From the NCBI GenBank assembly GCA_902561155.1, contig CACEOY010000003.1, positions 1 to 64,000 of the forward strand: DNA of 64,000 bases. The letters are read 5' to 3'. A model generated the notes under the pieces. The model had not been told where the DNA came from, did not search any database, and saw nothing but the letters and a program-made list of their open reading frames with translations. Shown here piece after piece: positions 27,544 through 35,612 of this stretch; the first letter of the stretch is position 1, and the number at the start of each line of letters is the position of its first letter. Source of the stretch: an uncultured Pelagibacteraceae bacterium (GTDB lineage Bacteria > Pseudomonadota > Alphaproteobacteria > Pelagibacterales > Pelagibacteraceae). The translations under genes and the position numbers were made by a program.

Positions 27544-28098
27544 ATGGTCTTGACAAAAACCCCTATTTGTAATTTTGAGGAAAAAGCTCACAATTTTAAT
27601 CTGAAAGGTGTAGATAATAAAATTTACATGCTTGATGATTGTAGAGGGAAGAATGGAACTTTAATCATGTTTATTTGCAATCATTGTCCTTACGTCAAAG
27701 CAATAATTAGAGAATTAGTAGAAGATATAAATGAGTTAAAGAGAAATGGAGTTGAAACAGTCGCAATTATGTCTAATGATACAAAAAATTATCCTGAGGA
27801 CTCTTTTGAAAATATGTTGTCTTTTTCAAAACTCAATTTTTTTAAATTCCCATATCTCTTCGATAATAATCAGGAAATTGCTAAAAAATTTGGTGCAGTA
27901 TGTACTCCAGATTTTTTTGGTTATAACAAGCTTTTGAAACTTCAATATAGGGGTAGATTTAGAGAATTAAAAAACCTCACTCCTATAAGAAACGGTCAAA
28001 GTGATCTCAAAAAAGCCATGTTAATGATATCTAAGACACAAAATGGTCCAAAAGAACAAATACCTAGCATGGGCTGTAACATAAAGTGGATTAAGTAA
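27544..28098 (+). CDS. Thioredoxin-fold redoxin (AhpC/TSA-like)
   Basis: A 184-residue thioredoxin-fold protein. It has FNLKGVDNKIYMLDDCRGKNG, a CxxC site in FICNHCPYVKAI, VAIMSNDTKNYPEDS, and AVCTPDFFGYN around the cis-Pro loop. This pattern is common in uncharacterised redoxins related to ResA and peroxiredoxins. It may reduce disulfides or peroxides; the partner is unknown. A TATAAT lies about six bases before the ATG, suggesting a leaderless message. It overlaps the next gene by one base. Confidence 0.78.
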   Translation: MVLTKTPICNFEEKAHNFNLKGVDNKIYMLDDCRGKNGTLIMFICNHCPYVKAIIRELVEDINELKRNGVETVAIMSNDTKNYPEDSFENMLSFSKLNFFKFPYLFDNNQEIAKKFGAVCTPDFFGYNKLLKLQYRGRFRELKNLTPIRNGQSDLKKAMLMISKTQNGPKEQIPSMGCNIKWIK

Positions 28099-29189
28099 TG
28101 TTTGTAATATCGACAAGAAACTTTCCTCCAGAAGTTGGAGGAATGCAAAATTTAATGGGAGGGCTATCTTTATCTTTATTAAAGCATGGGCCAGTAAAAG
28201 TATTTGCTGAAAAAACTAATATGGAAAATAACTTTGATAAAAACGTAGGAATCAATATCACTCGTGTTTCAGGTCTTAAAATTTTTAGAAAATATAGAAA
28301 AGCAAATATAATTAAAGAATTTTCTCGACAAAATTCAGTGAGAGCCTTTTTTTTTGACCACTGGAAAAGTATTGAAAAAATAGATGATAAAATCTTGGCA
28401 AATACAACATCATTTTGTCTAATACATTCTAAAGAGATTAATCACGAGGAGGGAACACTTATAAATAAAAGAATGTTAAAGGCTTTAGGTAAAGCAAGTT
28501 ACGTAATTTCAAATTCTGAATTTACTAAAAAACTTGCCATTAAAAATGGTTTAAACGAAAAAAAAATTAAAATTATCCATCCTGGTTGTAACTATCCAAT
28601 TAAAATTGATAACAAGAATCTAGATAAAGCAAAAGATTTGTTTAGAAATAGTTTTCCAAAAATAATTACAGTGGCGAGACTTGACAAGAGAAAAAGTCAT
28701 CAAAATATTTTAATGACAATTAAAAATTTAAAACCGAGATTTCCGAAAATTAAATATATTTCCATTGGAGATGGTGATGAAATGCAAAATCTAAGAAATT
28801 TAAAAAATGAATTAGGCCTTGGTAATGAGGTGTTACTCTTGAATGAGTCAACTGAACTATTAAAAGTGGCACTATTAGAACAGTCTGATCTTTTTTTAAT
28901 GCCTTCAGTAATATATAAAAAATCTGTTGAAGGATTTGGAATATCTTTCATAGAGGCAGCCGCTTATGGAACTGGTTCTATTGGTGGTATTGCAGGTGGT
29001 GCCTCAGATGCCATTCAAGATGGGGTTTCAGGATATTTATGCGACGGTGGAGATTTAAATTCTATATATGAGACTATTGTAAAGTTTTACGATAATGAAA
29101 ATTATAAGCAATTGGGTAAAAATGCTTTTACCTTTTCTAAAAATTTTCAGTGGGACAAAATTGTAAAAAAATATATTAAGCTAATCTAA
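28098..29189 (+). CDS. Glycosyltransferase family 4
   Basis: GT-B transferase of 363 residues. The N-terminal RNFPPEVGGMQNLMGGLS is the glycine-rich acceptor-side loop. In the C-terminal half ITVARLDKRKSHQNIL begins the GT1-type donor domain, ISIGDGDEMQNLRNL follows, and EGFGISFIEAAAYGTGSIGG is the donor-binding E-x7-E region. It probably builds surface glycan or lipopolysaccharide with the convergent GT9 gene. Donor and acceptor are not readable. Confidence 0.85.
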   Translation: MFVISTRNFPPEVGGMQNLMGGLSLSLLKHGPVKVFAEKTNMENNFDKNVGINITRVSGLKIFRKYRKANIIKEFSRQNSVRAFFFDHWKSIEKIDDKILANTTSFCLIHSKEINHEEGTLINKRMLKALGKASYVISNSEFTKKLAIKNGLNEKKIKIIHPGCNYPIKIDNKNLDKAKDLFRNSFPKIITVARLDKRKSHQNILMTIKNLKPRFPKIKYISIGDGDEMQNLRNLKNELGLGNEVLLLNESTELLKVALLEQSDLFLMPSVIYKKSVEGFGISFIEAAAYGTGSIGGIAGGASDAIQDGVSGYLCDGGDLNSIYETIVKFYDNENYKQLGKNAFTFSKNFQWDKIVKKYIKLI

Positions 29190-30113
29190 ATCCTCTTTGA
29201 TTTTTTTAAGAATTTCATCAACTTTTAATTCACTTAAATTATTAACCGTTATTGTTTTAAAGTTGGTATTTCCCATATTAACTTTTTTTGCTGTAGTATG
29301 ACTTCCAAATAAAGCAAGGCCTTTTTTATTTAAATGGGAGCAAATATGAGCAGGTCCTGTATCATTAGATATAATATATGTAGCCGAATAAATTAAAGAA
29401 ATTAAAAAATTTATACTAACTGGTTGATTATCATCAAGAACAAGTTTTGCATTTAATTTTTTTGCCTCGGATATTTCATTTGGGCCAGGGGCAACTAGAA
29501 TTGGGTATTTATTTTTATATATTTCTTTAATTTTTATTATCAATTCAGAAAAGTACGGCCACTTTTTTTTTACATGTTTTTTTGAGCAAAATGGAAAAAT
29601 TAGAATATATTCTCCGTTAGTATATTGCTTTAAATTTCTTGAAATATCAATAAAGCTCCAATCTAAATTTATTGCTTGAGTGTTTTTAATAATAACGTTG
29701 CTTTTTTTTAATTGTTTTGTCATTCTGTGAAGGACAGAGTCTTCGTTAAAATCTGACAAATTTTCACCTTCGTTTAAAGATGTTTCTGATGATGACCAAA
29801 TAGGTTTCTTTAATAAATATTTTTTATAAAATTTTGTTCTATTAGAATTTTGTAGATCAAAGACGTGGGAGAACTCATATTTTTCTAACAAGATTTTTAA
29901 ATCTTTTAAATAAAACAAATTCCACCTGGGTAGTCTTTTATCTAAAATTACCCCATCTATATAAGGACATGATGACATAAATTCTAAATAAGCTCTCGAA
30001 GTTAAAAGTAGAACTTTAGATGTTTTAAAAGAATTTTTTATGTCTTGAATAGCACCATTTGCTTGTATTAGATCTCCAAGAGATCCGTGCTTTATTATTA
30101 AAATATTTGACAT
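29181..30113 (-). CDS. Glycosyltransferase family 9 (heptosyltransferase-like)
   Basis: A 310-residue GT-B protein. ILIIKHGSLGDLIQANGAIQDI is the GT9 N-terminal signature, VFDLQNSNRTKF follows, and ISNDTGPAHICSHLNKKGLALFG is the C-terminal donor site. The family adds heptose or other sugars to lipopolysaccharide core. It overlaps the GT4 gene tail-to-tail by nine bases. With GT4 and DUF6165 it suggests a small LPS-core cluster outside the main glycan island. Confidence 0.85.
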   Translation of the reverse strand: MSNILIIKHGSLGDLIQANGAIQDIKNSFKTSKVLLLTSRAYLEFMSSCPYIDGVILDKRLPRWNLFYLKDLKILLEKYEFSHVFDLQNSNRTKFYKKYLLKKPIWSSSETSLNEGENLSDFNEDSVLHRMTKQLKKSNVIIKNTQAINLDWSFIDISRNLKQYTNGEYILIFPFCSKKHVKKKWPYFSELIIKIKEIYKNKYPILVAPGPNEISEAKKLNAKLVLDDNQPVSINFLISLIYSATYIISNDTGPAHICSHLNKKGLALFGSHTTAKKVNMGNTNFKTITVNNLSELKVDEILKKIKEDLD

Positions 30114-30163
30114 AATTTTAACTTAATATAATGAATTAATTATTATAATCAAAAAAATACTTT

Positions 30164-30559
30164 ATGAGTACGAAATTAAATCAAATACTAGCTGAGATTT
30201 CTGCTGGAGAGCTATTGGATAAAATTACTATTCTGGAGATAAAGAGGGAAAAAATAACAGACAGTGAAAAATTAAAAAATATTAATAAAGAGCTTTCTTC
30301 GCTTACAAAAACTTCTGATGAAAAAATACCTGATAAAAAAAGAATAGAAAATCTTGTTTCAGATTTAAAAAAAATAAATCTTAAACTTTGGGATATCGAA
30401 GAAAACAAACGAAGAGCAGAAAAAGAGAAAAAATTTGATGAAACTTTCATACAGCTCTCGCGCGATGTATATAAATCTAATGATGAAAGAGCTAAAATTA
30501 AATTTAAAATTAATGATATATTGGGATCAAATATTAAAGAAGTTAAATCTCATTATTAG
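30164..30559 (+). CDS. DUF6165-family protein
   Basis: A 131-residue, highly charged, helical protein. EISAGELLDKITILEIKREKI with LKNINKELSSL is the signature of DUF6165. Sequence pattern suggests long helices or a coiled coil (residues about 20-110, rich in Lys and Glu); there is no signal peptide or membrane segment. The family is often found beside glycosyltransferases, as here (GT9 divergent, 50 bases away). Function is unknown. Confidence 0.72.
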   Translation: MSTKLNQILAEISAGELLDKITILEIKREKITDSEKLKNINKELSSLTKTSDEKIPDKKRIENLVSDLKKINLKLWDIEENKRRAEKEKKFDETFIQLSRDVYKSNDERAKIKFKINDILGSNIKEVKSHY

Positions 30560-31350
30560 TCAAAACTAACACTCGGAATAGTTTTTCTCAGTCTAATAGG
30601 TTTTTTTGGATCAATGGTTGTGGTGATTACACCCTCACGTTTACCTAATTCTTTTAAAATTTTTCCATCAGGAGATACAATTAATGAATGTCCGTAAGTT
30701 TTTCTCCCATTACAATGTTTTCCAGCTTGTCCAGGTGCGAAAACGTATGAAAAATTTTCTATAGCTCTTGCTTTTAACAAGGTATGCCAATGTCTTCTTC
30801 CAGTAGTTTCAGTAAAGGCTGATGGAATACTTAAAAAAATTGCTCCTTTTTTTGACATTTTTCTGTACATATTAGGAAATCTTAGATCATAACAAATCGA
30901 TAGTCCTAGTTTTCCCCATGGAAGCTTAACAACTTTTATACTTTTACCTGCCTTAAAAGTTTTTGATTCAAAATATTTTTCTGATTTACTCAATTTAGCA
31001 TCATACATATGAATTTTATCATAAAATATTTTTATTTTTCCTTTATCGTCAATAAGAACCGATCTATTTAATAGTTTCTTTTTATTTCTTATTATTAAAG
31101 AGCCAATTAAAATCCACTTTTTATATTTTTTTGCTAATCTTTTTACCCCTAAAAGGTAGGAGTCTTTATTCATTGTTGTGGCAACTTGTAAAAGTTTATT
31201 TTTATTTAACGAGAACTTTGATGATACCTCAGGAGTAATAATTAAATTACATTTTTGACTTACTGCTTTTTTAATAAGTTTTTCACTTCTTTTAAGATTA
31301 TCTTTGATACAATCAGACGAACACATTTGAATGCAAGAAACTCTAAACAT
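30556..31350 (-). CDS. Nitrilase-superfamily amidase, Nit1-like
   Basis: Carbon-nitrogen hydrolase of 264 residues. The Glu-Lys-Cys triad lies in LIITPEVSSKF, YDKIHMYDA and LGLSICYDLRFP. SIPSAFTETTGRRHWHTLLKARAIEN with YGHSLIVSPDGK resembles deaminated-glutathione amidases (Nit1), a metabolite-repair function. Omega-amidase is an alternative. It follows the speD-speE gene on the same strand after 63 bases, with no clear pathway link. Confidence 0.78.
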   Translation of the reverse strand: MFRVSCIQMCSSDCIKDNLKRSEKLIKKAVSQKCNLIITPEVSSKFSLNKNKLLQVATTMNKDSYLLGVKRLAKKYKKWILIGSLIIRNKKKLLNRSVLIDDKGKIKIFYDKIHMYDAKLSKSEKYFESKTFKAGKSIKVVKLPWGKLGLSICYDLRFPNMYRKMSKKGAIFLSIPSAFTETTGRRHWHTLLKARAIENFSYVFAPGQAGKHCNGRKTYGHSLIVSPDGKILKELGKREGVITTTIDPKKPIRLRKTIPSVSFD

Positions 31351-31413
31351 TTGTAAATTCTAGGGAATAAATTGATAATATACTAGTATATTTTTATTGT
31401 GTAATATTAAGGC

Positions 31414-32454
31414 TTAACGCATCAATGATGATGCAAAATTCCATTTACAGTCAAAACTCGGCACGTAAGCACCTGAAAGTTTTACATTGCCAAAATTTTT
31501 TTCCAAAACATTACACCATTTATCTACCTGTTTCGGTTTTTTATCTTGGCTTCCGACTTGAGCCGTGATTACGCCACCTTTTTTTAAAATTCTTTTTAAA
31601 TTTTTCATATTTTTTTTGGCTAAATCAATACAATATTGGTCATCATTTAAATCTACAAAAATTTTGTCATATTTTGAGTCTTCTATTTCTTTTATACTTT
31701 TAAATGCATCACCCCAAAATGTTTTTATTTTATTACTTTTTTTAACTTTAGAACAAACTTTTGGAAGGTGTTTAAAACAAACATCTACAATTTCTGGGTC
31801 AAGTTCAAACCAGTCAATATAATTAGAATTATTTTCTAAACAAGCTCTTGCTACTCCTCCATCCCCTCCCCCAATAATTGCAACATTATTATTTTTTTTA
31901 CTTAAATCATAACTCGATTTGAAAAAATTAGAGCTATAGATTTTTTCATCCTTTTCTGATACTTGAATTTCATGGTCAATGAATAGTGCATTACCAAATT
32001 CTTCTAAATCCATTATTTCGACAAATTGACCTACTTTTGATGTAAATTTTTCAAGAACATTTTTGACTACATAATATTTTTTTTGACCTGGGGTACTATA
32101 AATATCATCATAAAGTCCAATACTGCTTCTATCGAAAGCATTAGTCACAACTCTTTCGTGTTGAATTTCTTTTCTTAAAATCTTTAAAGCAACTTTTGGA
32201 TTGACCTTTCCACAGGTAAAGAAGTCAAAACTTATTACACCTTTCTCTGGAAATGTATGAAAACTAAAATGACTTTCAGCTAATAACGCTACCAGAGTAA
32301 AACCTTGTGGCTGAAAACGATGTGATGCTACATTTAAAATTTCAACTTTGGCTGCTTTAGCAATTGTATATATAATTTTTTCATAAAATTCAGGTGTGTA
32401 GTCTTTTTTAACACCTAAAAAATCAATTGTAATATGTTCGCCAACTTTAACCAT
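31414..32454 (-). CDS. Fused S-adenosylmethionine decarboxylase-spermidine synthase
   Basis: Residues about 1-115 are a short bacterial AdoMet decarboxylase. LLAESHFSFHTFPEKG has the Glu-Ser cleavage site that yields the pyruvoyl cofactor, and SFDFFTCGKVNPKVAL has the conserved Cys. Residues about 125-346 are an aminopropyltransferase: VEIMDLEEFGNALFIDHEIQ, VAIIGGGDGGVAR and the catalytic Asp region FVDLNDD. The fusion could make and use decarboxylated SAM in one polypeptide, releasing MTA. Oddities: the usual DPxD-like Asp-Pro is Asp-Asp, the common YHE after the strand reads YSS, and the C-terminal P-T-Y-P motif reads VPSF. The acceptor amine may differ from putrescine. Confidence 0.88.
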   Translation of the reverse strand: MVKVGEHITIDFLGVKKDYTPEFYEKIIYTIAKAAKVEILNVASHRFQPQGFTLVALLAESHFSFHTFPEKGVISFDFFTCGKVNPKVALKILRKEIQHERVVTNAFDRSSIGLYDDIYSTPGQKKYYVVKNVLEKFTSKVGQFVEIMDLEEFGNALFIDHEIQVSEKDEKIYSSNFFKSSYDLSKKNNNVAIIGGGDGGVARACLENNSNYIDWFELDPEIVDVCFKHLPKVCSKVKKSNKIKTFWGDAFKSIKEIEDSKYDKIFVDLNDDQYCIDLAKKNMKNLKRILKKGGVITAQVGSQDKKPKQVDKWCNVLEKNFGNVKLSGAYVPSFDCKWNFASSLMR

Positions 32455-32460
32455 AAAAAA

Positions 32461-33105
32461 TTACTCTTTTTTATAATTTTTAAATTTACCTAAAACTATT
32501 TTCATTTCTTTTTTTGAAAGAATCTTAGGTATTCCGATTCTTATGGCATTAATGTATTGATGGCAAATATTTTCAATCTCTTGAGCCAGCTCAAAAGTGT
32601 TATCCAAATTTTCACCAAAAGCAACTTGTCCATGATTTGCAATTAAACACGCTGATCTATTTTTTAAAGCTTTGATAATATTTTTTGAGAGATTTTTGGT
32701 GCCAAAAGTTGCATATTTAGTGCATTTAATGTCCTCTCCTCCTGCAACTGCAACCATATAGTGAAATGCTGGAATATTTTTTTGATGAGTTGATACTGCT
32801 GTTGCACAAGTAGAATGAGCATGAACAATGGCTTTGGCTTCTTTTTTATTCACATAAATATCTTGATGAAATCTCCATTCTGATGAAGGTTTTCCCTTTT
32901 TTTTATCATAGAGCCCTTTTAAGGAAACAAAGACTATATCTTTTGGTTTAAGTGTTGAGTACTTCTTACCTGAAGGAGTAATATAAAAACCTTCCACACC
33001 ATTTTCTTTTACTCTAACTGATATATTTCCAGATCTTAAAGCTGATAGATTAGTTAAATTTAATTTTTTTGAATATTTGATTACTTCTGTCTTAAGTTTT
33101 TTCAC
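32461..33105 (-). CDS. Class II aldolase, probable 5-methylthioribulose-1-phosphate aldolase
   Basis: Zinc-dependent class II aldolase/adducin-fold protein, 214 residues. Expected ligands and base are present: Glu in GKPSSEWRFH, His pair in VHAHSTCATAV, and His in LIANHGQVAFGENL. The FucA-like ANHG-VAFGENL and SGNISVR patterns favour an aldolase. Dehydratase MtnB is the alternative, but no mtnC, mtnD or mtnK is nearby. It sits between mtnA and speD-speE with a four-base overlap with mtnA, so the likely reaction yields DHAP and 2-(methylthio)acetaldehyde, as in the DHAP shunt. Substrate is inferred from context. Confidence 0.72.
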   Translation of the reverse strand: MKKLKTEVIKYSKKLNLTNLSALRSGNISVRVKENGVEGFYITPSGKKYSTLKPKDIVFVSLKGLYDKKKGKPSSEWRFHQDIYVNKKEAKAIVHAHSTCATAVSTHQKNIPAFHYMVAVAGGEDIKCTKYATFGTKNLSKNIIKALKNRSACLIANHGQVAFGENLDNTFELAQEIENICHQYINAIRIGIPKILSKKEMKIVLGKFKNYKKE

Positions 33106-34172
33106 TTAAATAATCCCTTTAACCCCTGTTCTGAAGCTTCACAAATACCTTTTTCTGTAATTAATCCTGTAACTAATTTAGCAGGCGTTACATCAAAGGC
33201 TAGATTTAATGACTTGCTTTTCTGTGGGTAAATTCTTACTCTTTTAATATTATTATTTTCATCAACTCCTTCAACATGGGATAATTCTTCGGGGTTTCTC
33301 TCTTCAATAGGTATCTTTTTATTATCTTTAATATTCCAATCGATTGTTGAGCTTGGTAATGCAACATAAAAAGGAATGTTATTATCTTTTGCAGACAATG
33401 CCTTTAAATAAGTGCCTATCTTATTGCAAACATCGCCGTTTGATAAAGTTCTATCAGTACCTACAATACACATATCGATCTTTCCTCTTTGCATTAAAAT
33501 TCCTCCGGTATTGTCTGTAATAATAGTATTAGGAATTTTTTCCTCGTTTAGTTCATATGAAGTTAAATTGGCTCCCTGATTTCTTGGCCTAGTCTCGTCA
33601 ACCCAAACATGTACCTTTATCCCTTTTTGGTGAGCATGATAAATTGGGGAAGTTGCTGTACCCCAATCTATTGTGGCTAACCACCCTGCATTACAATGGG
33701 TTAAAATATTTACTACGTCTTTTTTCTTTTTGGATATTTCCTCAATAATTTTTACCCCATTAATTCCTATATTTTTACAAAACTCTACATCTTCTTCTGT
33801 AATTGCTTTTGCCTCATCCAAAGCTATTTTCAAAATATCGCTGTTATTAACCCCCGATAATTTTTTCATCATACGATCTACTGCCCATTTTAAATTTATT
33901 GCTGTAGGTCTTGAAGAAATTAAGTCTTCACTTGATTTTTTTAAAAAGGATAAATCGTTTTTTTCAATTATAGACAGAACTAATCCATAGGCCGCAGTAG
34001 CTCCTATAAGAGGCGCACCTCTTACCTCCATAGTTTTTATAGCACTAATTGCATCTTTTATGTTTTTTAAACTTTTAATTACAAATTTATGTGGAAGTTT
34101 AGTTTGATCAATAATTTTGACTTCATTGTTTTCAAACCAAATTGTTCGGTAATTCTTACCTTCAATTTTCAT
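33102..34172 (-). CDS. mtnA: 5-Methylthioribose-1-phosphate isomerase
   Basis: Isomerises methylthioribose-1-phosphate to the ribulose form. Family motifs are MEVRGAPLIGATAAYG, the catalytic Cys in ILTHCNAGWLATIDWGTA, VDETRPRNQG, and the catalytic Asp in IVGTDRTLSNGDVCNKIGTY. Its 356 residues fit MtnA rather than eIF2B subunits. It overlaps both neighbours by four bases (mtnP upstream, aldolase downstream), so the three products are probably made together. Confidence 0.94.
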   Translation of the reverse strand: MKIEGKNYRTIWFENNEVKIIDQTKLPHKFVIKSLKNIKDAISAIKTMEVRGAPLIGATAAYGLVLSIIEKNDLSFLKKSSEDLISSRPTAINLKWAVDRMMKKLSGVNNSDILKIALDEAKAITEEDVEFCKNIGINGVKIIEEISKKKKDVVNILTHCNAGWLATIDWGTATSPIYHAHQKGIKVHVWVDETRPRNQGANLTSYELNEEKIPNTIITDNTGGILMQRGKIDMCIVGTDRTLSNGDVCNKIGTYLKALSAKDNNIPFYVALPSSTIDWNIKDNKKIPIEERNPEELSHVEGVDENNNIKRVRIYPQKSKSLNLAFDVTPAKLVTGLITEKGICEASEQGLKGLFK

Positions 34173-35041
34173 TTTTTTAAAACTCTACCAGCTATATGTT
34201 TTAACTTTTTAACAGTACTTTTAGTTTGAAATTTTTTTGGTGTAATTATTGCAGTATCTAAACAATCATTAGCAGGATCTCCTTTTGTGTTAAAAGATTC
34301 AAAAGTTTTTATTATTTCAATAATCATATTTTGAGCATTAGAAGCATTCTGCTGTAAAGTTTTTATAACGGTAGGAACATCTACAACATCATGGTCTGGA
34401 TGCCAACAATCAAAATCTGTAACCATTGCAACTGTACAATATCTAATTTCTGCCTCCCTAGCTAATTTCGCCTCAGGCATATTTGTCATTCCAATTACAT
34501 CTGCTTTCCAAGTTCTATACATTTTGGACTCCGCTAAACTTGAAAATTGTGGTCCCTCCATGACTAAATATGTTCCTCCTACCTGATGTGGTATTTGACA
34601 TTTTACAAGAGCCGACTCGCAGCATTTCATTAATGCTGGACTTGTTGGTTTTGCCATCGAAACATGAGCGACAATTTCTTTATCAAAAAAAGTTTTAATT
34701 CTTGCAAAAGTTCTGTCTATAAACTGGTCAACTACAACAAAAGATCCTGGTTTTAAATGCTCCTGAAGAGAGCCGACAGCCGAGACTGAAACAATATCTG
34801 TTACTCCCATTTTTTTAAGAGCTTCTATGTTAGCTCTAAAATTTATATTTGATGGACTAATTCTATGACCACGCTTATGTCTTGGTATAAAATAAACTTC
34901 TTTTTTATTTAATGTTGCTGACAGAATTCTATCCGAAGGCTCACCCCAAGCAGTATTCACCTTTTTCCACTTAATATTTTCTAAACCTTCTATTTGATAA
35001 AGGCCGCTTCCACCAATTATCCCGAGAATTCTTTTTTTCAT
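34169..35041 (-). CDS. mtnP: S-methyl-5'-thioadenosine phosphorylase
   Basis: Splits MTA into adenine and methylthioribose-1-phosphate. The N-terminus IIGGSGLYQIEGL and the phosphate/purine segments FIPRHKRGHRISPSNINFRAN, MEGPQFSSLAESKMYR and IGMTNMPEAKLAREAEI are typical. DFDCWHP gives the base-contacting Asp. Length is 290 residues. First gene of the mtnP-mtnA-aldolase run; divergent apt, 43 bases away, would recover the adenine. Confidence 0.94.
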   Translation of the reverse strand: MKKRILGIIGGSGLYQIEGLENIKWKKVNTAWGEPSDRILSATLNKKEVYFIPRHKRGHRISPSNINFRANIEALKKMGVTDIVSVSAVGSLQEHLKPGSFVVVDQFIDRTFARIKTFFDKEIVAHVSMAKPTSPALMKCCESALVKCQIPHQVGGTYLVMEGPQFSSLAESKMYRTWKADVIGMTNMPEAKLAREAEIRYCTVAMVTDFDCWHPDHDVVDVPTVIKTLQQNASNAQNMIIEIIKTFESFNTKGDPANDCLDTAIITPKKFQTKSTVKKLKHIAGRVLKK

Positions 35042-35084
35042 TATTTAAAATCTAGCCTTTTTTTGTTAAATATTGAAGCTAAAT

Positions 35085-35612
35085 ATGGATTTGAAAAAAT
35101 ATATAAGATCTATACCTGATTACCCTAAAAAAGGAATACTGTTTAGAGATATCACCACTTTAATTAAAAGTCCTCAAGCATTTAAATATACAGTAGATAA
35201 AATTATTGAGATTTCAAAAAAAATTAAATTTGATAAGGTTTCAGCTATTGAGTCCAGAGGTTTTGTGTTTGCATCAGCAGTATCTTATTTGCTTAATAAA
35301 CCTTTAATTCTTTTAAGAAAAAAAAATAAGTTACCTGCAGAAAGGCACTCTGTTGAATTTAAGTTAGAGTATGGTGAAGCTACTATTGAAGTTCATAAAG
35401 ACTCAATAAATAAAGGTGAAAATATTTTAGTTATAGACGACTTAATTGCAACAGGAGGAACAGCTGAAGCTGCCGCAAAACTGATTGAGTTATCTGGGGG
35501 ATCGGTCGCTGGATTTATATTTGTAATAAATCTCTTTGATTTACCGGGCAACGATCTTCTCAAAAAAAAGTCTTATTTTACTGAAAGTTTAATTGAGTTT
35601 CCCGGTCACTAG
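35085..35612 (+). CDS. apt: Adenine phosphoribosyltransferase
   Basis: Converts adenine and PRPP to AMP. The PRPP loop is ILVIDDLIATGGTAEA, and the start MDLKKYIRSIPDYPKKGI with FRDITTL and AIESRGFVFA is canonical. The track begins at TTG 35073, but the ATG at 35085 matches the family start exactly. Divergent from mtnP, whose product adenine is its substrate, so the pair completes MTA purine salvage. The 3' end overlaps the next convergent gene by four bases. Confidence 0.94.
   Translation: MDLKKYIRSIPDYPKKGILFRDITTLIKSPQAFKYTVDKIIEISKKIKFDKVSAIESRGFVFASAVSYLLNKPLILLRKKNKLPAERHSVEFKLEYGEATIEVHKDSINKGENILVIDDLIATGGTAEAAAKLIELSGGSVAGFIFVINLFDLPGNDLLKKKSYFTESLIEFPGH

Noticed and set aside
32461-33105. 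Methylthioribulose-1-phosphate dehydratase (MtnB)
   Set aside because: Context alone would suggest it, but the motifs around the last His are FucA-like (ANHG, FGENL) and the later methionine-salvage genes are absent from the window.
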